A stretch of DNA of 64,000 bases, from assembly GCF_001692325.1 (NCBI RefSeq), contig NZ_LXKN01000005.1:124001-188000 (forward strand), given 5' to 3'. Under the pieces are notes generated by a model. It was given only the letters and a program-made list of their open reading frames with translations, ran no database searches and was not told the DNA's origin. The translations under genes were made by a program, and so were the position numbers. Numbering within the stretch: the stretch's first letter is position 1; each line of letters begins with the position of its first letter. Origin of the DNA: Rhizobium sp. AC27/96. Lineage in GTDB: Bacteria > Pseudomonadota > Alphaproteobacteria > Rhizobiales > Rhizobiaceae. Below, one piece after another: positions 16,999-27,132 of the stretch.

Positions 16999-18125
16999 AT
17001 GCGATTACGGCGGCCTCCGCAGAACGCCTCGTGCGCGTGCCTCTCGGCGAGCGCGCCTATGATATCCTCATCGGCCCTGGCCTGATCGCCCGGGCAGGGC
17101 GCGAGATCGCCGCGCGGCTGAAGGGCCGCAAGGCCGCTGTCATAACGGATGAGAACGTCGCGCCGCACTATCTTAATGCCCTGGTCGCCAGCCTGACGGC
17201 AGCAGGCATCGAGGCATCCAGCCTCGTGCTGCCGGCCGGTGAGAAGACCAAGAGCTTCGAGCATCTCATGACGGTTTGCGATGCCGTGCTGACCGCGCGC
17301 GTCGAGCGCAACGATGCGGTGATCGCATTGGGTGGCGGCGTCATCGGCGATCTCGCGGGTTTTGCGGCCGGCATCGTGCGCCGTGGCGTCCGCTTCGTGC
17401 AGATTCCGACCTCGCTTCTGGCGCAGGTCGATTCCTCGGTTGGCGGCAAGACCGGCATCAACACCCATCACGGCAAGAACCTCGTCGGTGTGTTCCATCA
17501 GCCGGATCTGGTACTTGCCGATATCGACGTGCTGAATACGCTCAGCGAACGCGAGTTCCGCGCGGGTTATGCCGAAGTCGCCAAGTATGGTCTGATCGAC
17601 AAGCCGGATTTCTTCGCCTGGCTCGAAGCCAACTGGAAAGATGTGTTTGCCGGCGGTGCCGCCCGCATCGAGGCGATCGCGGCGAGCTGCCAGGCGAAAT
17701 CCGATGTCGTCGTTGCCGACGAGCGCGAAAACGGGCCGCGCGCGCTGCTCAATCTCGGTCACACCTTTGGCCACGCGCTCGAAGCCGCCACCGCCTATGA
17801 CAGCCGCCGGCTGGTGCATGGTGAGGGCGTTGCCATCGGCATGGTGCTTGCGCATGAGTTTTCCGCCCGCCTCAATCTGGCAAGCCCGGATGATGCGAAG
17901 CGCGTCGAGGCCCATCTGAAGACCGTGGGCTTGCCGACACGCATGGGCGATATACCCGGCGAACTGCCGCCCGCCGAGACGCTGATGGACGCAATCGCGC
18001 AGGACAAGAAGGTCAAGAGCGGCAAGCTCACTTTCATCCTCACACGCGGTATCGGCCAGTCCTTTGTCGCCGATGACGTGCCGTCTTCCGAAGTCCTGAG
18101 TTTCCTAAAGGAAAAGCATCCCTGA
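16995..18125 (+). CDS. aroB: 3-dehydroquinate synthase
   Basis: AroB cyclises DAHP to 3-dehydroquinate with NAD and a divalent metal. The 376-residue protein has the NAD-binding GGGVIGDLAGF, the substrate loop DSSVGGKTGIN and the metal ligands in RALLNLGHTFGHALE and VHGEGVAIGM. The start overlaps the aroK stop (ATGA) and its TGA overlaps the next ATG by one base, so the three genes are probably translated in a coupled way. Confidence 0.97.
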   Translation: MNAITAASAERLVRVPLGERAYDILIGPGLIARAGREIAARLKGRKAAVITDENVAPHYLNALVASLTAAGIEASSLVLPAGEKTKSFEHLMTVCDAVLTARVERNDAVIALGGGVIGDLAGFAAGIVRRGVRFVQIPTSLLAQVDSSVGGKTGINTHHGKNLVGVFHQPDLVLADIDVLNTLSEREFRAGYAEVAKYGLIDKPDFFAWLEANWKDVFAGGAARIEAIAASCQAKSDVVVADERENGPRALLNLGHTFGHALEAATAYDSRRLVHGEGVAIGMVLAHEFSARLNLASPDDAKRVEAHLKTVGLPTRMGDIPGELPPAETLMDAIAQDKKVKSGKLTFILTRGIGQSFVADDVPSSEVLSFLKEKHP

Positions 18126-19435
18126 TGACGGTCGAGGGCACGCTGGCTGTATTGTTCGAATATTGGCCCGAGATCCTCTCGATCGTCGTGCTTGTATTGC
18201 TGTCGGCTTTCTTCTCCGGTTCGGAGACGGCGCTTACCGCCGTGTCGCGCAGCCGTATCCATACGCTGGAAGCCAATGGCGATCAGGATGCCGGCATCGT
18301 TCGTCGTTTGATCGAGCGTCGGGACCGGCTGATCGGAGCGCTGCTCATCGGCAACAACCTTGCCAACATCCTGTCGTCCTCGCTGGCGACCAGCGTGTTC
18401 CTCGGACTGTTCGGCAACTCTGGCGTCGCGCTCGCGACCGTCGCCATGACGGTCATTCTGGTGATCTTCGCGGAAGTCCTGCCGAAGAGCTGGGCCATTT
18501 CGACGCCGGACCGGTTCGCGCTCAATGTCGCCGGCACGGTTCGGCTCTTCGTCGCCGTCGTCGGTCCGGTATCGAGCTTCGTCAATGCCATCGTCCGGTG
18601 GATTCTCGGTGTTTTCGGCGTCAACCTCTCGAAAGAGGTTTCGATGCTGTCGGCGCATGACGAGTTGCGCGGTGCGGTGGATCTGCTTCATCGGGAAGGG
18701 TCGGTGGTCAAGGCCGACCGTGACCGGTTGGGCGGCGTGCTCGATCTCGGTGAGCTGGAACTGTCTGATATCATGGTGCATCGCACGGCGATGCGCGCCA
18801 TCAATGCCGACGACCAGCCCGAGGTGGTCGTGCGTGCTATCCTCGACAGCCCCTATACGCGTATGCCGCTTTGGCGCGGCACGATCGACAACATCATCGG
18901 CGTGGTGCATGCCAAGGACTTGCTGAGGGCGCTTGCGGAGCCGAATGTCGAGCCGGAAAACCTCGACATCGTCAAGATCGCGCAAAAGCCCTGGTTCGTG
19001 CCCGACAGCACCAATCTCGAGGATCAGCTCAACGCCTTCCTGCGCCGCAAGCAGCATTTCGCCGTCGTCGTCGACGAATATGGCGAGGTGCAGGGCATCG
19101 TGACGCTTGAGGATATTCTGGAGGAGATCGTCGGGGATATCGCCGACGAGCACGACATCGATATCCAGGGTGTGCGGCAGGAGGCCGACGGTTCGATCGT
19201 GGTCGACGGCGTCGTGCCGATCCGCGATCTCAACCGGGCGCTCGACTGGAACCTGCCTGACCAGGAGGCGACGACGATCGCCGGCCTCGTCATCCATGAA
19301 TCGATGACCATTCCGGAAGAGCGTCAGGCTTTCACGTTCTACGGAAAGCGCTTCATCGTCATGAAGCGGGAAAAGAACCGCATCACCAAGCTGCGCATTC
19401 GCCCCGCCGAGACGGAAGAGGCGAAGACGCCCTAA
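18125..19435 (+). CDS. CNNM/CorC-type transporter-associated membrane protein (HlyC/CorC family)
   Basis: The N-terminal DUF21/CNNM membrane domain (about 1-190; SAFFSGSETALTAVSRSR, LIGNNLANILSSSLAT) is followed by a CBS pair (about 215-345; MVHRTAMRAI, VVVDEYGEVQGIVTLEDILE) and a C-terminal CorC_HlyC domain (about 355-430). Family members are implicated in Mg2+/Co2+ efflux or homeostasis. It is the third gene of the aroK-aroB unit, an arrangement common in rhizobia. It converges on bolA with 18 bp between stops. Confidence 0.92.
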   Translation: MTVEGTLAVLFEYWPEILSIVVLVLLSAFFSGSETALTAVSRSRIHTLEANGDQDAGIVRRLIERRDRLIGALLIGNNLANILSSSLATSVFLGLFGNSGVALATVAMTVILVIFAEVLPKSWAISTPDRFALNVAGTVRLFVAVVGPVSSFVNAIVRWILGVFGVNLSKEVSMLSAHDELRGAVDLLHREGSVVKADRDRLGGVLDLGELELSDIMVHRTAMRAINADDQPEVVVRAILDSPYTRMPLWRGTIDNIIGVVHAKDLLRALAEPNVEPENLDIVKIAQKPWFVPDSTNLEDQLNAFLRRKQHFAVVVDEYGEVQGIVTLEDILEEIVGDIADEHDIDIQGVRQEADGSIVVDGVVPIRDLNRALDWNLPDQEATTIAGLVIHESMTIPEERQAFTFYGKRFIVMKREKNRITKLRIRPAETEEAKTP

Positions 19436-19453
19436 TTGGGGTTTGCCTGTAGC

Positions 19454-19741
19454 CTACCAGCGCACAGCTTCGCCCGGTGCGGCGGGCTCCACGGCTAGGG
19501 CATGAAGGCCCGCATCCAGTTCCGGTTTCAGAAGCTCGTTGATCGCCCTGTGGCGCGCAAGGCGCGGCATGCCCGCGAACTTGGCGGAGACGATGCGAAT
19601 TCTTATATGGGTTTCGCCGGTTCCGGTCATGTCGGGCTGATGGCCGGCGTGCAGGTGGCTCTCGTTGATGACAGAGAGGCGCTCGGGGGCGAAAGCGTCA
19701 TTGAGCTTCGTCTCAATGCGTGATTGCAGTGTCGTTTCCAT
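19454..19741 (-). CDS. bolA: BolA family protein
   Basis: This 95-residue protein has the class II KH-like BolA fold motifs: ESHLHAGH, THIRIRIVSAKFAG and RLARHRAINELL. BolA proteins pair with monothiol glutaredoxins around Fe-S cluster handling, and some bind DNA. ATG 19741 is chosen over the GTG two codons upstream. It is divergent from the J-domain gene by 106 bp. Confidence 0.93.
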   Translation of the reverse strand: METTLQSRIETKLNDAFAPERLSVINESHLHAGHQPDMTGTGETHIRIRIVSAKFAGMPRLARHRAINELLKPELDAGLHALAVEPAAPGEAVRW

Positions 19742-19847
19742 ATTCACGCATCGAGCTCCCTAGCGAAAAAGGTTCCCACAAAGCCTGCAACATTCCTGTT
19801 TGTCAATTCTTGTTGTGGGCCAATCGAGGCCCCATAATTAGGGCGCT

Positions 19848-20468
19848 ATGGGACTTGATTCAAAATACTTCGATCGCATTCGCACGCGCCGCAAACGCCC
19901 GCAGGAGCCCGAGGCGGGGCCGCCGACGTGCCAGTGGGATGGCTGCGAAAAGCACGGTACGCATCGCGCCCCGGTCGGGCGCAATGCGGAAGGGCAGTTC
20001 TTTTTGTTCTGCTTTGAGCATGTCAAGGACTACAACAAGGGCTACAATTATTTCTCCGGCCTCTCGGACGGGGAAATCGCGCGCTATCAGAAGGAAGCCA
20101 TCACCGGCCATCGTCCGACCTGGACGGTGGGTGTCAACAAGGCTGCCAAGAACAGCCCGCTCCACTCCGATATCCGCTCCGGCTCTTATTCCCGCGTTCG
20201 CGATCCCTTCGGCTTCGTCAAGGAAGGGCAGGGGCAGGGGCGCGGGCCGCGTTTCCCGGAACAGCGCAAGCTGAAGACGCTGGAGGCGAAGGCATTCGAT
20301 ACGATGGGGCTGAACGCCACCGCCGCAGCACCGGAGATCAAGCGTCGCTACAAGGAACTGGTGAAAATGCATCACCCGGATGCCAATGGCGGCGACCGCG
20401 GCTCCGAGGAGCGTTTCCGCGCGGTCATACAGGCCTATCAATTATTGAAACAGAACGGTTTTTGTTAA
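19848..20468 (+). CDS. C-terminal J-domain protein
   Basis: This 206-residue protein has an unusual layout. The N-terminal part (about 20-75) has Cys and His residues that could bind metal (TCQWDGCEKHGTHRAP, CFEHVKDYNKGYNY). The J-domain sits at the very C-terminus (about 148-206) with the Hsp70-activating HPD in KMHHPDANGG. It is therefore not a canonical DnaJ and has no G/F or zinc-finger region. It lies upstream of cobS with a 305-bp gap. Its client is unknown. Confidence 0.88.
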   Translation: MGLDSKYFDRIRTRRKRPQEPEAGPPTCQWDGCEKHGTHRAPVGRNAEGQFFLFCFEHVKDYNKGYNYFSGLSDGEIARYQKEAITGHRPTWTVGVNKAAKNSPLHSDIRSGSYSRVRDPFGFVKEGQGQGRGPRFPEQRKLKTLEAKAFDTMGLNATAAAPEIKRRYKELVKMHHPDANGGDRGSEERFRAVIQAYQLLKQNGFC

Positions 20469-20773
20469 TTCCTGTCCTTGCTCTCCGCCTTCAATCAGGT
20501 ATGGTCCAAATCGGCTGAAGCCGTGGGCAACCGCGGCAGGGTGCGCATTTGGCTGTCTGCACCTCGGCCAACTTTCCGGACGCGGCGTTTCTTGTCCGGG
20601 GCTCTGTTCAAGGATGCTCGCAAGCGATCATTTCATCGCGCCGAGATTTTGCTTTAGTCCCGGAGAAGTATCGCCGCTGTTCCGACCGAACGGATGCGGG
20701 CAATAAGCCGTGGCGTTTCGGATCAAACGGCTGAGATTGATATGGCTGGGTGAGAGCCACCCGCCCTGGAGAC
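20469..20773. other. Intergenic region upstream of cobS
   Basis: These 305 bp hold no convincing ORF. I looked for a cobalamin riboswitch B12-box ahead of cobS and could not recognise one. The cobST promoter should be here. Confidence 0.5.
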
Positions 20774-21766
20774 ATGATGAGCAAGATTGACCTTGATATT
20801 TCCGAAGTTCCCGACACCACCGTTTCGGTTCGTGAAGTTTTCGGCATTGATTCCGACATTCGCGTTCCGGCCTACAGCAAGGGCGGCGCCTACGTACCCG
20901 ATCTGGATCCGGACTATCTTTTCGACCGCGAGACCACGCTCGCGATCCTCGCAGGTTTTGCCCATAACCGCCGCGTGATGATTTCTGGCTATCACGGCAC
21001 CGGTAAATCCTCGCATATCGAGCAGGTTGCCGCGCGGCTCAACTGGCCTTGCGTGCGTATCAACCTCGATAGCCATGTCAGCCGTATCGATCTCGTCGGC
21101 AAGGATGCGATCGTCGTCAAGGACGGACTGCAGATCACCGAGTTCAAGGACGGCATCCTGCCCTGGGCCTATCAGCATAATGTCGCGCTCGTCTTCGACG
21201 AATATGATGCCGGCCGCCCGGACGTGATGTTCGTCATTCAGCGCGTGCTGGAATCGTCGGGCCGCCTGACGCTGCTCGACCAGAGCCGCGTCATCCGTCC
21301 CCACCCGGCTTTCCGCCTGTTCGCGACCGCCAACACCATCGGTCTCGGCGATACCACGGGCCTCTATCACGGCACGCAGCAGATCAACCAGGCCCAGATG
21401 GACCGCTGGTCGATCGTGTCGACGCTGAATTATCTGCCGCATAATGTCGAAGTCGATATCGTGCTGGCGAAGGTGAAGTCCTTCCGGAACGACAAGGGTC
21501 GTGATGCGATCTCCAAGATGGTGCGCGTCGCCGACCTGACGCGTGCGGCCTTCATGAACGGCGATCTGTCGACCGTCATGAGCCCGCGTACCGTGATCAC
21601 CTGGGCTGAAAATGCGGAAATCTTCGGCGATATCGCCTTTGCCTTCCGCGTCACCTTCCTCAACAAGTGCGATGAGCTGGAGCGGCCGCTGGTCGCCGAG
21701 CACTATCAGCGCGCCTTCGGCATCGAGCTGAAGGAAAGTGCCGCCAACATCGTGCTAGAAGCATAG
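20774..21766 (+). CDS. cobS: Aerobic cobaltochelatase subunit CobS
   Basis: CobS is the AAA+ ATPase of the CobN-CobS-CobT complex, which inserts Co2+ into hydrogenobyrinic acid a,c-diamide. The 330-residue protein begins [16 protein letters not shown] and has Walker [10 protein letters not shown], Walker [12 protein letters not shown] and a sensor region in [20 protein letters not shown] ribosome-binding site just before ATG 20774 decides against the upstream start at 20750. cobT follows after 17 bp; cobN is not in the window. Confidence 0.97.
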   Translation: MMSKIDLDISEVPDTTVSVREVFGIDSDIRVPAYSKGGAYVPDLDPDYLFDRETTLAILAGFAHNRRVMISGYHGTGKSSHIEQVAARLNWPCVRINLDSHVSRIDLVGKDAIVVKDGLQITEFKDGILPWAYQHNVALVFDEYDAGRPDVMFVIQRVLESSGRLTLLDQSRVIRPHPAFRLFATANTIGLGDTTGLYHGTQQINQAQMDRWSIVSTLNYLPHNVEVDIVLAKVKSFRNDKGRDAISKMVRVADLTRAAFMNGDLSTVMSPRTVITWAENAEIFGDIAFAFRVTFLNKCDELERPLVAEHYQRAFGIELKESAANIVLEA

Positions 21767-21783
21767 GGAAGAACCCACACATC

Positions 21784-23685
21784 ATGTCAGGTCGCGGAGA
21801 CAATTCCAAAGCGAAGCCGGGTGCCCCGGCGGACATGGAGCCGTTGCGCCGGGCGATCACGGGCTGTGTGCGCTCGATCGCCGGCGATGCCGAGGTCGAG
21901 GTGGCATTCGCCAACGAACGCCCGGGAATGACCGCTGAACGCATCCGCCTACCGGAGCTTTCGAAGCGGCCGACGGCGCATGAGCTGGCGGTGACACGCG
22001 GGCTTGGCGATTCGATGGCGCTGCGGCTTGCCTGTCACGACGCGCGCGTCCATGCCGTCATGGCGCCGCAGGGTGCCGATGCGCGCGGGATCTTTGATGC
22101 CGTCGAGCAGGCCCGCGTCGAGTCGATCGGCTCGTTGCGCATGAGCGGCGTTGCCGCCAACATCAACTCGATGAATTCGGAAAAATACGCCAAGGCGAAT
22201 TTCTCCGGCATCGAGCGCCAGGAGGACGCGCCGCTCGGCGAGGCCATGGCGATGATCGTGCGCGAGAAGCTGACCGGTCAGAAGCCGCCGGAAAGCGCCG
22301 GCAAGGTGCTCGACCTCTGGCGGTCCTTCATTGAGGACAAGACTGGCGGCGAGCTCGACAAGCTGATTTCGACCATCAACGACCAGCAGGGCTTTGCCCG
22401 CGCGATCCGCAACATTCTGACGGCCATGGAAATGGCCGAGGAATATGGCGACGAACAGTCGGATCCGGACAGCGAAGACCAGCAGAGCGAAGAGGACAAG
22501 CCGAACGGCGAAGACCAAAGCAGCGACGACGTCAACGAAGACGAAGGCTCCGACGCGGCACCCGCCGAGGACAGCGAAACCTCCGACGAGCAGATGGACG
22601 ACGGCGCGACGGAAGACGGCGGCGAGATTTCCGACGACGATATGAGCGAGGAAGGCGAGGAGGATTCGGAAACGCCCGGCGAGACCCGCCGTCCGAACAC
22701 ACCCTTCTCCGACTTCAACGAGAAGGTCGACTATCACGTCTATACCGAAGAGTTCGACGAGACCACGACTGCGCAGGAGCTCTGCGACATGGTTGAACTC
22801 GAACGGCTTAGGGCTTTCCTCGACAAGCAGCTCGCGCATCTGCAGGGTGCGGTGGGGCGGCTTGCCAACCGTCTGCAGCGCCGCCTGATGGCGCAGCAGA
22901 ACCGCTCCTGGGACTTCGATCTCGAAGAAGGGTATCTCGATCCGGCCCGTCTGCCGCGCCTGATCATCGACCCGACGCAGGCGCTGTCCTTCAAGATGGA
23001 GCGCGATACGCAGTTCCGCGATACCGTGGTGACGCTGCTGATCGACAATTCCGGCTCGATGCGTGGCCGGCCGATCACGGTTGCCGCTTCCTGTGCCGAT
23101 ATTCTGGCGCGCACGCTGGAGCGCTGCGGCGTCAAGGTCGAGATCCTCGGCTTCACCACCAAGGCCTGGAAGGGCGGGCAGGCGCGCGAGAAATGGCTTG
23201 CCAGCGGCAAGCCGCAGACGCCAGGCCGGTTGAACGACCTGCGCCACATCATCTACAAGTCGGCTGACGAGCCCTACAGGCGGTCTCGCGCCAATCTTGG
23301 CCTGATGATGCGCGAAGGCCTGCTCAAGGAGAATATCGACGGCGAGGCACTGATCTGGGCGCATAACCGTCTTCTCGGTCGCCGTGAGCAGCGGCGTATC
23401 CTGATGATGATTTCGGACGGTGCGCCGGTTGACGATTCGACGCTGTCGGTCAATCCGGGCAACTATCTGGAGCGACACCTGCGCGCCGTCATCGATCAGA
23501 TCGAGACGCGGTCTCCCGTCGAGCTGCTGGCGATCGGTATCGGTCACGATGTGACGCGCTACTATCGCCGGGCCGTGACCATCGTCGATGCCGATGAACT
23601 GGCTGGCGCCATGACGGAACAACTGGCCTCGCTGTTCGAGGATCAGGCAAGCATGCCGCGCTCGCGCATGCGCCGCGCAAGCTGA
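21784..23685 (+). CDS. cobT: Aerobic cobaltochelatase subunit CobT
   Basis: CobT partners CobS in the ATP-driven chelatase. The 633-residue protein has an N-terminal domain (1 to ~220), a very acidic Asp/Glu/Ser-rich linker (about 225-305) and a C-terminal VWA domain (about 415-625) with the MIDAS motif DNSGSMRG and ISDGAPVDD. This architecture is like the Mg-chelatase ChlD subunit. It is cotranscribed with cobS. The acidic linker is typical of the family. Confidence 0.97.
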   Translation: MSGRGDNSKAKPGAPADMEPLRRAITGCVRSIAGDAEVEVAFANERPGMTAERIRLPELSKRPTAHELAVTRGLGDSMALRLACHDARVHAVMAPQGADARGIFDAVEQARVESIGSLRMSGVAANINSMNSEKYAKANFSGIERQEDAPLGEAMAMIVREKLTGQKPPESAGKVLDLWRSFIEDKTGGELDKLISTINDQQGFARAIRNILTAMEMAEEYGDEQSDPDSEDQQSEEDKPNGEDQSSDDVNEDEGSDAAPAEDSETSDEQMDDGATEDGGEISDDDMSEEGEEDSETPGETRRPNTPFSDFNEKVDYHVYTEEFDETTTAQELCDMVELERLRAFLDKQLAHLQGAVGRLANRLQRRLMAQQNRSWDFDLEEGYLDPARLPRLIIDPTQALSFKMERDTQFRDTVVTLLIDNSGSMRGRPITVAASCADILARTLERCGVKVEILGFTTKAWKGGQAREKWLASGKPQTPGRLNDLRHIIYKSADEPYRRSRANLGLMMREGLLKENIDGEALIWAHNRLLGRREQRRILMMISDGAPVDDSTLSVNPGNYLERHLRAVIDQIETRSPVELLAIGIGHDVTRYYRRAVTIVDADELAGAMTEQLASLFEDQASMPRSRMRRAS

Positions 23686-23771
23686 GCCCGTTCAGGCTTC
23701 TCTCCGCATCGGCCCGCCGGCCGATGCATTTTCCCATCGGCAATACCGATTCCAAATGCCGGTCCACGGCG

Positions 23772-24788
23772 ATGAAATGCGTCGGCCTCATCGCCATGTT
23801 GGTGATACTCGGCGGCTGTAACCCCGGCGACAAGGCTGACGACGGCGGTCCGGCCGATATTCGCGCCACCGCTATTTCCAGCTTCAGACCCGGCTCGCAG
23901 GAAACGCAGTTCGGCGCGCTGGAATTTCTCGGCGGTCTTGAGCTCAGTTCGGACAATGCGCTGCTTGGCGCCATCTCGGCCATCCGCCTTCGTCCCGATC
24001 AACGGCAATTCGTTTCGGTGCTCGATACCGGCCACTGGCTGACGGGGACGATAGAGCGCGACGACAAGGGCCGCTTGAAGGGCATCGCCGAGGCACGGAT
24101 CATGCCCATGATCGACCGCTATGGCGGCACGGATGCCGGCAAGGGGGCGATGGATGCCGAGGGGTTGGCCCTGCGTGGCAATCATGTCCTCGTCGGCTAT
24201 GAGCAGAACCATCGCGTCGACGTCTATCCCGATCCCGGGTTCGAGATATCGCCGCCGGACGACAGCTTGCCTATCCCCATTCCCAGATGGCAGTTGCGCT
24301 CCAACCGCAGCCTCGAGGCACTGATGATCGCGCCGCAGTCGAGCCCGCTTGCGGGCGCCGCCGTCATCGTCACGGAAGACAGCCTGGACGACAAGGGCAA
24401 TATGATTGCGGCCATTCTGGACGGCCCGCTGCATGGCCGCTTCACCGTGCGCCATTACGGCGGTTTTGACGTCAGCGACGGCGTCTTTCTGCCCGATGGG
24501 GATCTCTTGCTGCTGGAGCGCCGTTTCGGGCTGGCGCGCGGGCTCGGCGTGCGTATCCGCCGCATTGCCGGCGCGGACATCAAGCCGGATGCGGTCGTGG
24601 ACGGCAAGGTGATCTTCAAAGCCGATACCAGCGAGCAGATCGACAATATGGAAGGGATCGACGTGTTCCGCGCGGCGGATGGCTCCCTCCACCTCATCCT
24701 CGTCTCGGACGACAATCACTCGATCCTGCAGCGTAGCCTGATGCTGGAATTCCGCCTGCATGACGAAAACGTCGTCAGCCAGAACTAG
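23772..24788 (+). CDS. Phytase-like esterase-domain lipoprotein
   Basis: From ATG 23772 the protein begins MKCVGLIAMLVILGGC, a lipoprotein signal with C16. The rest (about 50-335) matches the esterase-like phytase-family domain in pattern: LEFLGGLELSS, a FVSVLDTGHW strand, AMDAEGLALRG, SLEALMIAP and ILVSDDN. These form a beta-propeller in the periplasm; the substrate is unknown. It starts 86 bp after cobT. ATG 23724 is also in frame but would hide the lipobox. A dispersed repeat begins right after its stop. Confidence 0.8.
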   Translation: MKCVGLIAMLVILGGCNPGDKADDGGPADIRATAISSFRPGSQETQFGALEFLGGLELSSDNALLGAISAIRLRPDQRQFVSVLDTGHWLTGTIERDDKGRLKGIAEARIMPMIDRYGGTDAGKGAMDAEGLALRGNHVLVGYEQNHRVDVYPDPGFEISPPDDSLPIPIPRWQLRSNRSLEALMIAPQSSPLAGAAVIVTEDSLDDKGNMIAAILDGPLHGRFTVRHYGGFDVSDGVFLPDGDLLLLERRFGLARGLGVRIRRIAGADIKPDAVVDGKVIFKADTSEQIDNMEGIDVFRAADGSLHLILVSDDNHSILQRSLMLEFRLHDENVVSQN

Positions 24789-24789
24789 A

Positions 24790-24850
24790 AGAGCACTTGC
24801 AGGAAAAATGCGCAGCGATTTTCCGTCTGGAATGCTTAAAGACAAAGCGG
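24790..24850 (-). repeat. Dispersed ~58-bp palindromic repeat, copy 3 (inverted)
   Basis: Read on the opposite strand this matches the copies at 27034 and 52526. It shares the 14-mer GGAAAAATGCGCAG with the complement of the 27034 copy, and GGAAT(T)GC at the far arm. It starts two bases after the stop codon of the phytase-like gene. Confidence 0.6.
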
Positions 24851-24922
24851 CAGAGCGCTTTCGCGATTCGAAGAAAAGCGAAAATGCTCTGGATTATGCG
24901 GCTGGCCGGGATTATCGCTTGA

Positions 24923-25558
24923 TCAAGCCGTGGGCGCCTGTGGCACCGGCTTCAGCATGTTCATCAGCGCGCCGTAGGGCAGAAGCATGACGAGGCCGAC
25001 GGTCACCTTGACCGAGAAATCGCCGATTGCCCATGAAATCCAGCGCGGTGCCGAGGTGGCGAAAATGCCAAGGATCGGAGCCGATTCGATCGCAAATGGT
25101 TCGTTCGGTCCGAAGAAGACGAAGAAGGGCGCGAAGGCGAAGGAGAAGAAGATCAGCGTGTCCAGCATCGAGCCGATCAGCGAGCCGAAGAGCGGCGCGC
25201 GCCACCAGGCCATGCGGCGCAGGCGGTTGAAGACCGAGATATCGAGCAGCTGGCCGGCCAGATAGGCCGAGCCGGATGCAATCGCGATTCGCGGCTGGGC
25301 GGTATAGAACGACAGGGCGACGCCGACGACGAAGCCGGCAAACACCACCTTGCGCGCAGCCTTCGGGCCGAACTGGCGGTTGGTCAGATCGGTGATGAGG
25401 AAGGCGACGGGATAGGTGAAGGCGCCCCAGGTCAGGATATCCGCGAGATTGATGCCCGCAAGCTGGGCCTGCAGCGGATACTGCACAAGGATGTTGGAGG
25501 CGACGACGACCAGCGTCATCAGCAGTACGTAGATAAGGGTATGACGCGCTGTCAGCAT
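24923..25558 (-). CDS. yhhQ: Queuosine precursor transporter (YhhQ/VUT family)
   Basis: This 211-residue membrane protein has about six helices. Its family hallmarks are the NILVQYP region in helix 1, YPVAFLITDLTNRQFGPKAARKVV and the later SAYLAGQLLDISVFNRLR. The family imports preQ0/preQ1 for queuosine tRNA modification. The ATG at 25558 is preceded by AGGA at the right distance, and that ribosome-binding site lies inside a possible pseudoknot described separately. Confidence 0.93.
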   Translation of the reverse strand: MLTARHTLIYVLLMTLVVVASNILVQYPLQAQLAGINLADILTWGAFTYPVAFLITDLTNRQFGPKAARKVVFAGFVVGVALSFYTAQPRIAIASGSAYLAGQLLDISVFNRLRRMAWWRAPLFGSLIGSMLDTLIFFSFAFAPFFVFFGPNEPFAIESAPILGIFATSAPRWISWAIGDFSVKVTVGLVMLLPYGALMNMLKPVPQAPTA

Positions 25559-25584
25559 TTTTTTATCCTGGGAGATGCCACCAG
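25555..25584 (-). promoter_or_regulatory. Possible preQ1-like pseudoknot over the yhhQ start
   Basis: On the minus strand CTGG (25584-25581) can pair with CCAG (25571-25568), closing a 9-nt loop. The loop contains GCAT (25578-25575), which can pair with ATGC at 25558-25555, that is, the start codon itself. An A-rich tail (GATAAAAAA) joins the two helices. This H-type layout resembles the preQ1-I riboswitch class and sits on a preQ1/preQ0 transporter gene. The helices are short and I did not match the class consensus base by base. Confidence 0.35.
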
Positions 25585-25675
25585 TTGGAGGAAACCGGAC
25601 ATGGAAAAAGGCTTGTCCGGATATAAACCGTGCAAGCCTCTTAACCGGTATGATATCGCGAAGCGCTGGAACTGC

Positions 25676-25978
25676 TTATGCAGCAGCGACGGCAACTTCA
25701 GCGGTCTTCTTGATGATCTGACGACGCAGCAGGCGAGCGCGCATGCTGAGTTCGTTTTCGCTTGCCTTCAAAAGGAAAGCGTCAAGGCCGCCACGATGCT
25801 CGACCGAGCGCAGGCCTGCAGCGGAAACGCGCAGACGGTAACGCTGGCCAAGAACGTCAGAGATCAACGTGACCTGGCAGAGGTTCGGCAGGAACCGACG
25901 CTTGGTCTTGTTGTTGGCGTGGCTGACATTGTTGCCCACGAGGACGGCCTTGCCGGTCAATTCGCACATGCGGGACAT
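25676..25978 (-). CDS. rpmB: 50S ribosomal protein L28
   Basis: This 100-residue protein begins [20 protein letters not shown] and contains the L28 block [12 protein letters not shown] and [20 protein letters not shown]28 is a component of the large ribosomal subunit. The frame is open upstream to 26224, but ATG 25978 gives the family start and length. It has no ribosomal-protein neighbour here, as is usual in rhizobia. Confidence 0.97.
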   Translation of the reverse strand: MSRMCELTGKAVLVGNNVSHANNKTKRRFLPNLCQVTLISDVLGQRYRLRVSAAGLRSVEHRGGLDAFLLKASENELSMRARLLRRQIIKKTAEVAVAAA

Positions 25979-26215
25979 GATACACCTACTTTTGTTTTTC
26001 TCGGCTATCGGATAAGCATTCCCGGCAAAATCGGGCACGCAATCCAACGGGCCATAATTGGAAAGTTGCGGTTCTATAGTCAGAGCGGCCGGCCGCGTCA
26101 AGCCAAACCTTGTGTTTTCCCGCAATTCCGTCAAAAAGCTGCTGTTCTGTGGAACTCGCAGCCGGCGAGTATAGTGTCTATATATCTTGCCTGATCCTCG
26201 TTGAAGGCCTTGAAC

Positions 26216-26992
26216 ATGTTTCAAATTCGGAAGTGGCTTGTTATTTCGGCCGTCATTGCGTCAACGCCATCCCTGGCCTTGGCCGATGTGCTGCGGCACG
26301 AGACCCGGTATCGCGTCTCGCTCGCCGGCCTGCCGATTGCGAGAGCGGATTTCAAGACCGAAGTCACGGGCAAGCAGTTCACGATCCGTGGTGATATAAC
26401 CTCCGCCGGCCTTGCGGATCTCGTGACGTCGATCGATGCGAAAACCGATGTGACGGGTGTCGTCAACGAGAACAAGCTTCAGGCAACGCATTATTCGCTG
26501 TTCTACAAGAGCGGCAAGAGAGAGCGTACTTATGATGTCGCCTATACCAACGGCAATGTGACGTCGAACACGATCACGCCGGAGCCCAAGCGGCCGGATA
26601 CCTGGGTGCCACTGGGTGCGAGCGATCTGAAATCGGTGCTGGATCCGATTTCCGGCATGATCTTTCCGATCACGCCCGGCCTCAATCTCTGCAATCAGAC
26701 GCTTGCTGTTTTTGACGGCGAGATGCGCATGGATCTGAAATTGTCGCCGAAGGGATCGCACCCGTTTTCGACCGAGGGTTTCAAGGGCAAGACCATCGCC
26801 TGCGGTGTCCGCTTTACGCCAAAGGGCGGCTACAAGGGCACGCGCAAGGACTATCTCTACCTTGCCAAGAGCGACGGCATGGAGATCTGGTTTGCCAAGG
26901 CCGACGCCATGAATGTATATGCCCCGGTCTATGTCCGCATACCCACGCAATACGGGACGGTGACGATTACCGCCGTGAAATACGGCAGCTAG
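26216..26992 (+). CDS. DUF3108 periplasmic protein
   Basis: From ATG 26216 there is a signal peptide (residues 1 to ~24, ending SLALA) and then an all-beta domain of about 230 residues. The [19 protein letters not shown] start, the Tyr/Lys strand pattern and the C-terminal [20 protein letters not shown] fit DUF3108. The function is unknown. It is divergent from rpmB. Confidence 0.82.
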   Translation: MFQIRKWLVISAVIASTPSLALADVLRHETRYRVSLAGLPIARADFKTEVTGKQFTIRGDITSAGLADLVTSIDAKTDVTGVVNENKLQATHYSLFYKSGKRERTYDVAYTNGNVTSNTITPEPKRPDTWVPLGASDLKSVLDPISGMIFPITPGLNLCNQTLAVFDGEMRMDLKLSPKGSHPFSTEGFKGKTIACGVRFTPKGGYKGTRKDYLYLAKSDGMEIWFAKADAMNVYAPVYVRIPTQYGTVTITAVKYGS

Positions 26993-27033
26993 GGCCATCG
27001 AGCACTTCACAGAATCGCCTGACCACCCTACCG

Positions 27034-27091
27034 TTGTTTCCACGCAATTCCGGATAGAGCACGACTGCGCATTTTTCCCGGAATTGCTCTA
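27034..27091 (+). repeat. Dispersed ~58-bp palindromic repeat, copy 1
   Basis: Perfect 10-bp inverted arms GCAATTCCGG (27044-27053) and CCGGAATTGC (27078-27087) flank a 24-bp centre. The whole unit runs from TTGTTTCC to TTGCTCTA and is closely repeated at 52526-52582. Confidence 0.8.
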
Positions 27092-27132
27092 GCGGGCCGG
27101 GGACGCCCGTGGCGTTTGTCTTGGGGGCGGAA

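Noticed and set aside
22440..22690. Acidic low-complexity tract as foreign sequence
   Set aside because: The Asp/Glu-rich linker is normal in CobT.
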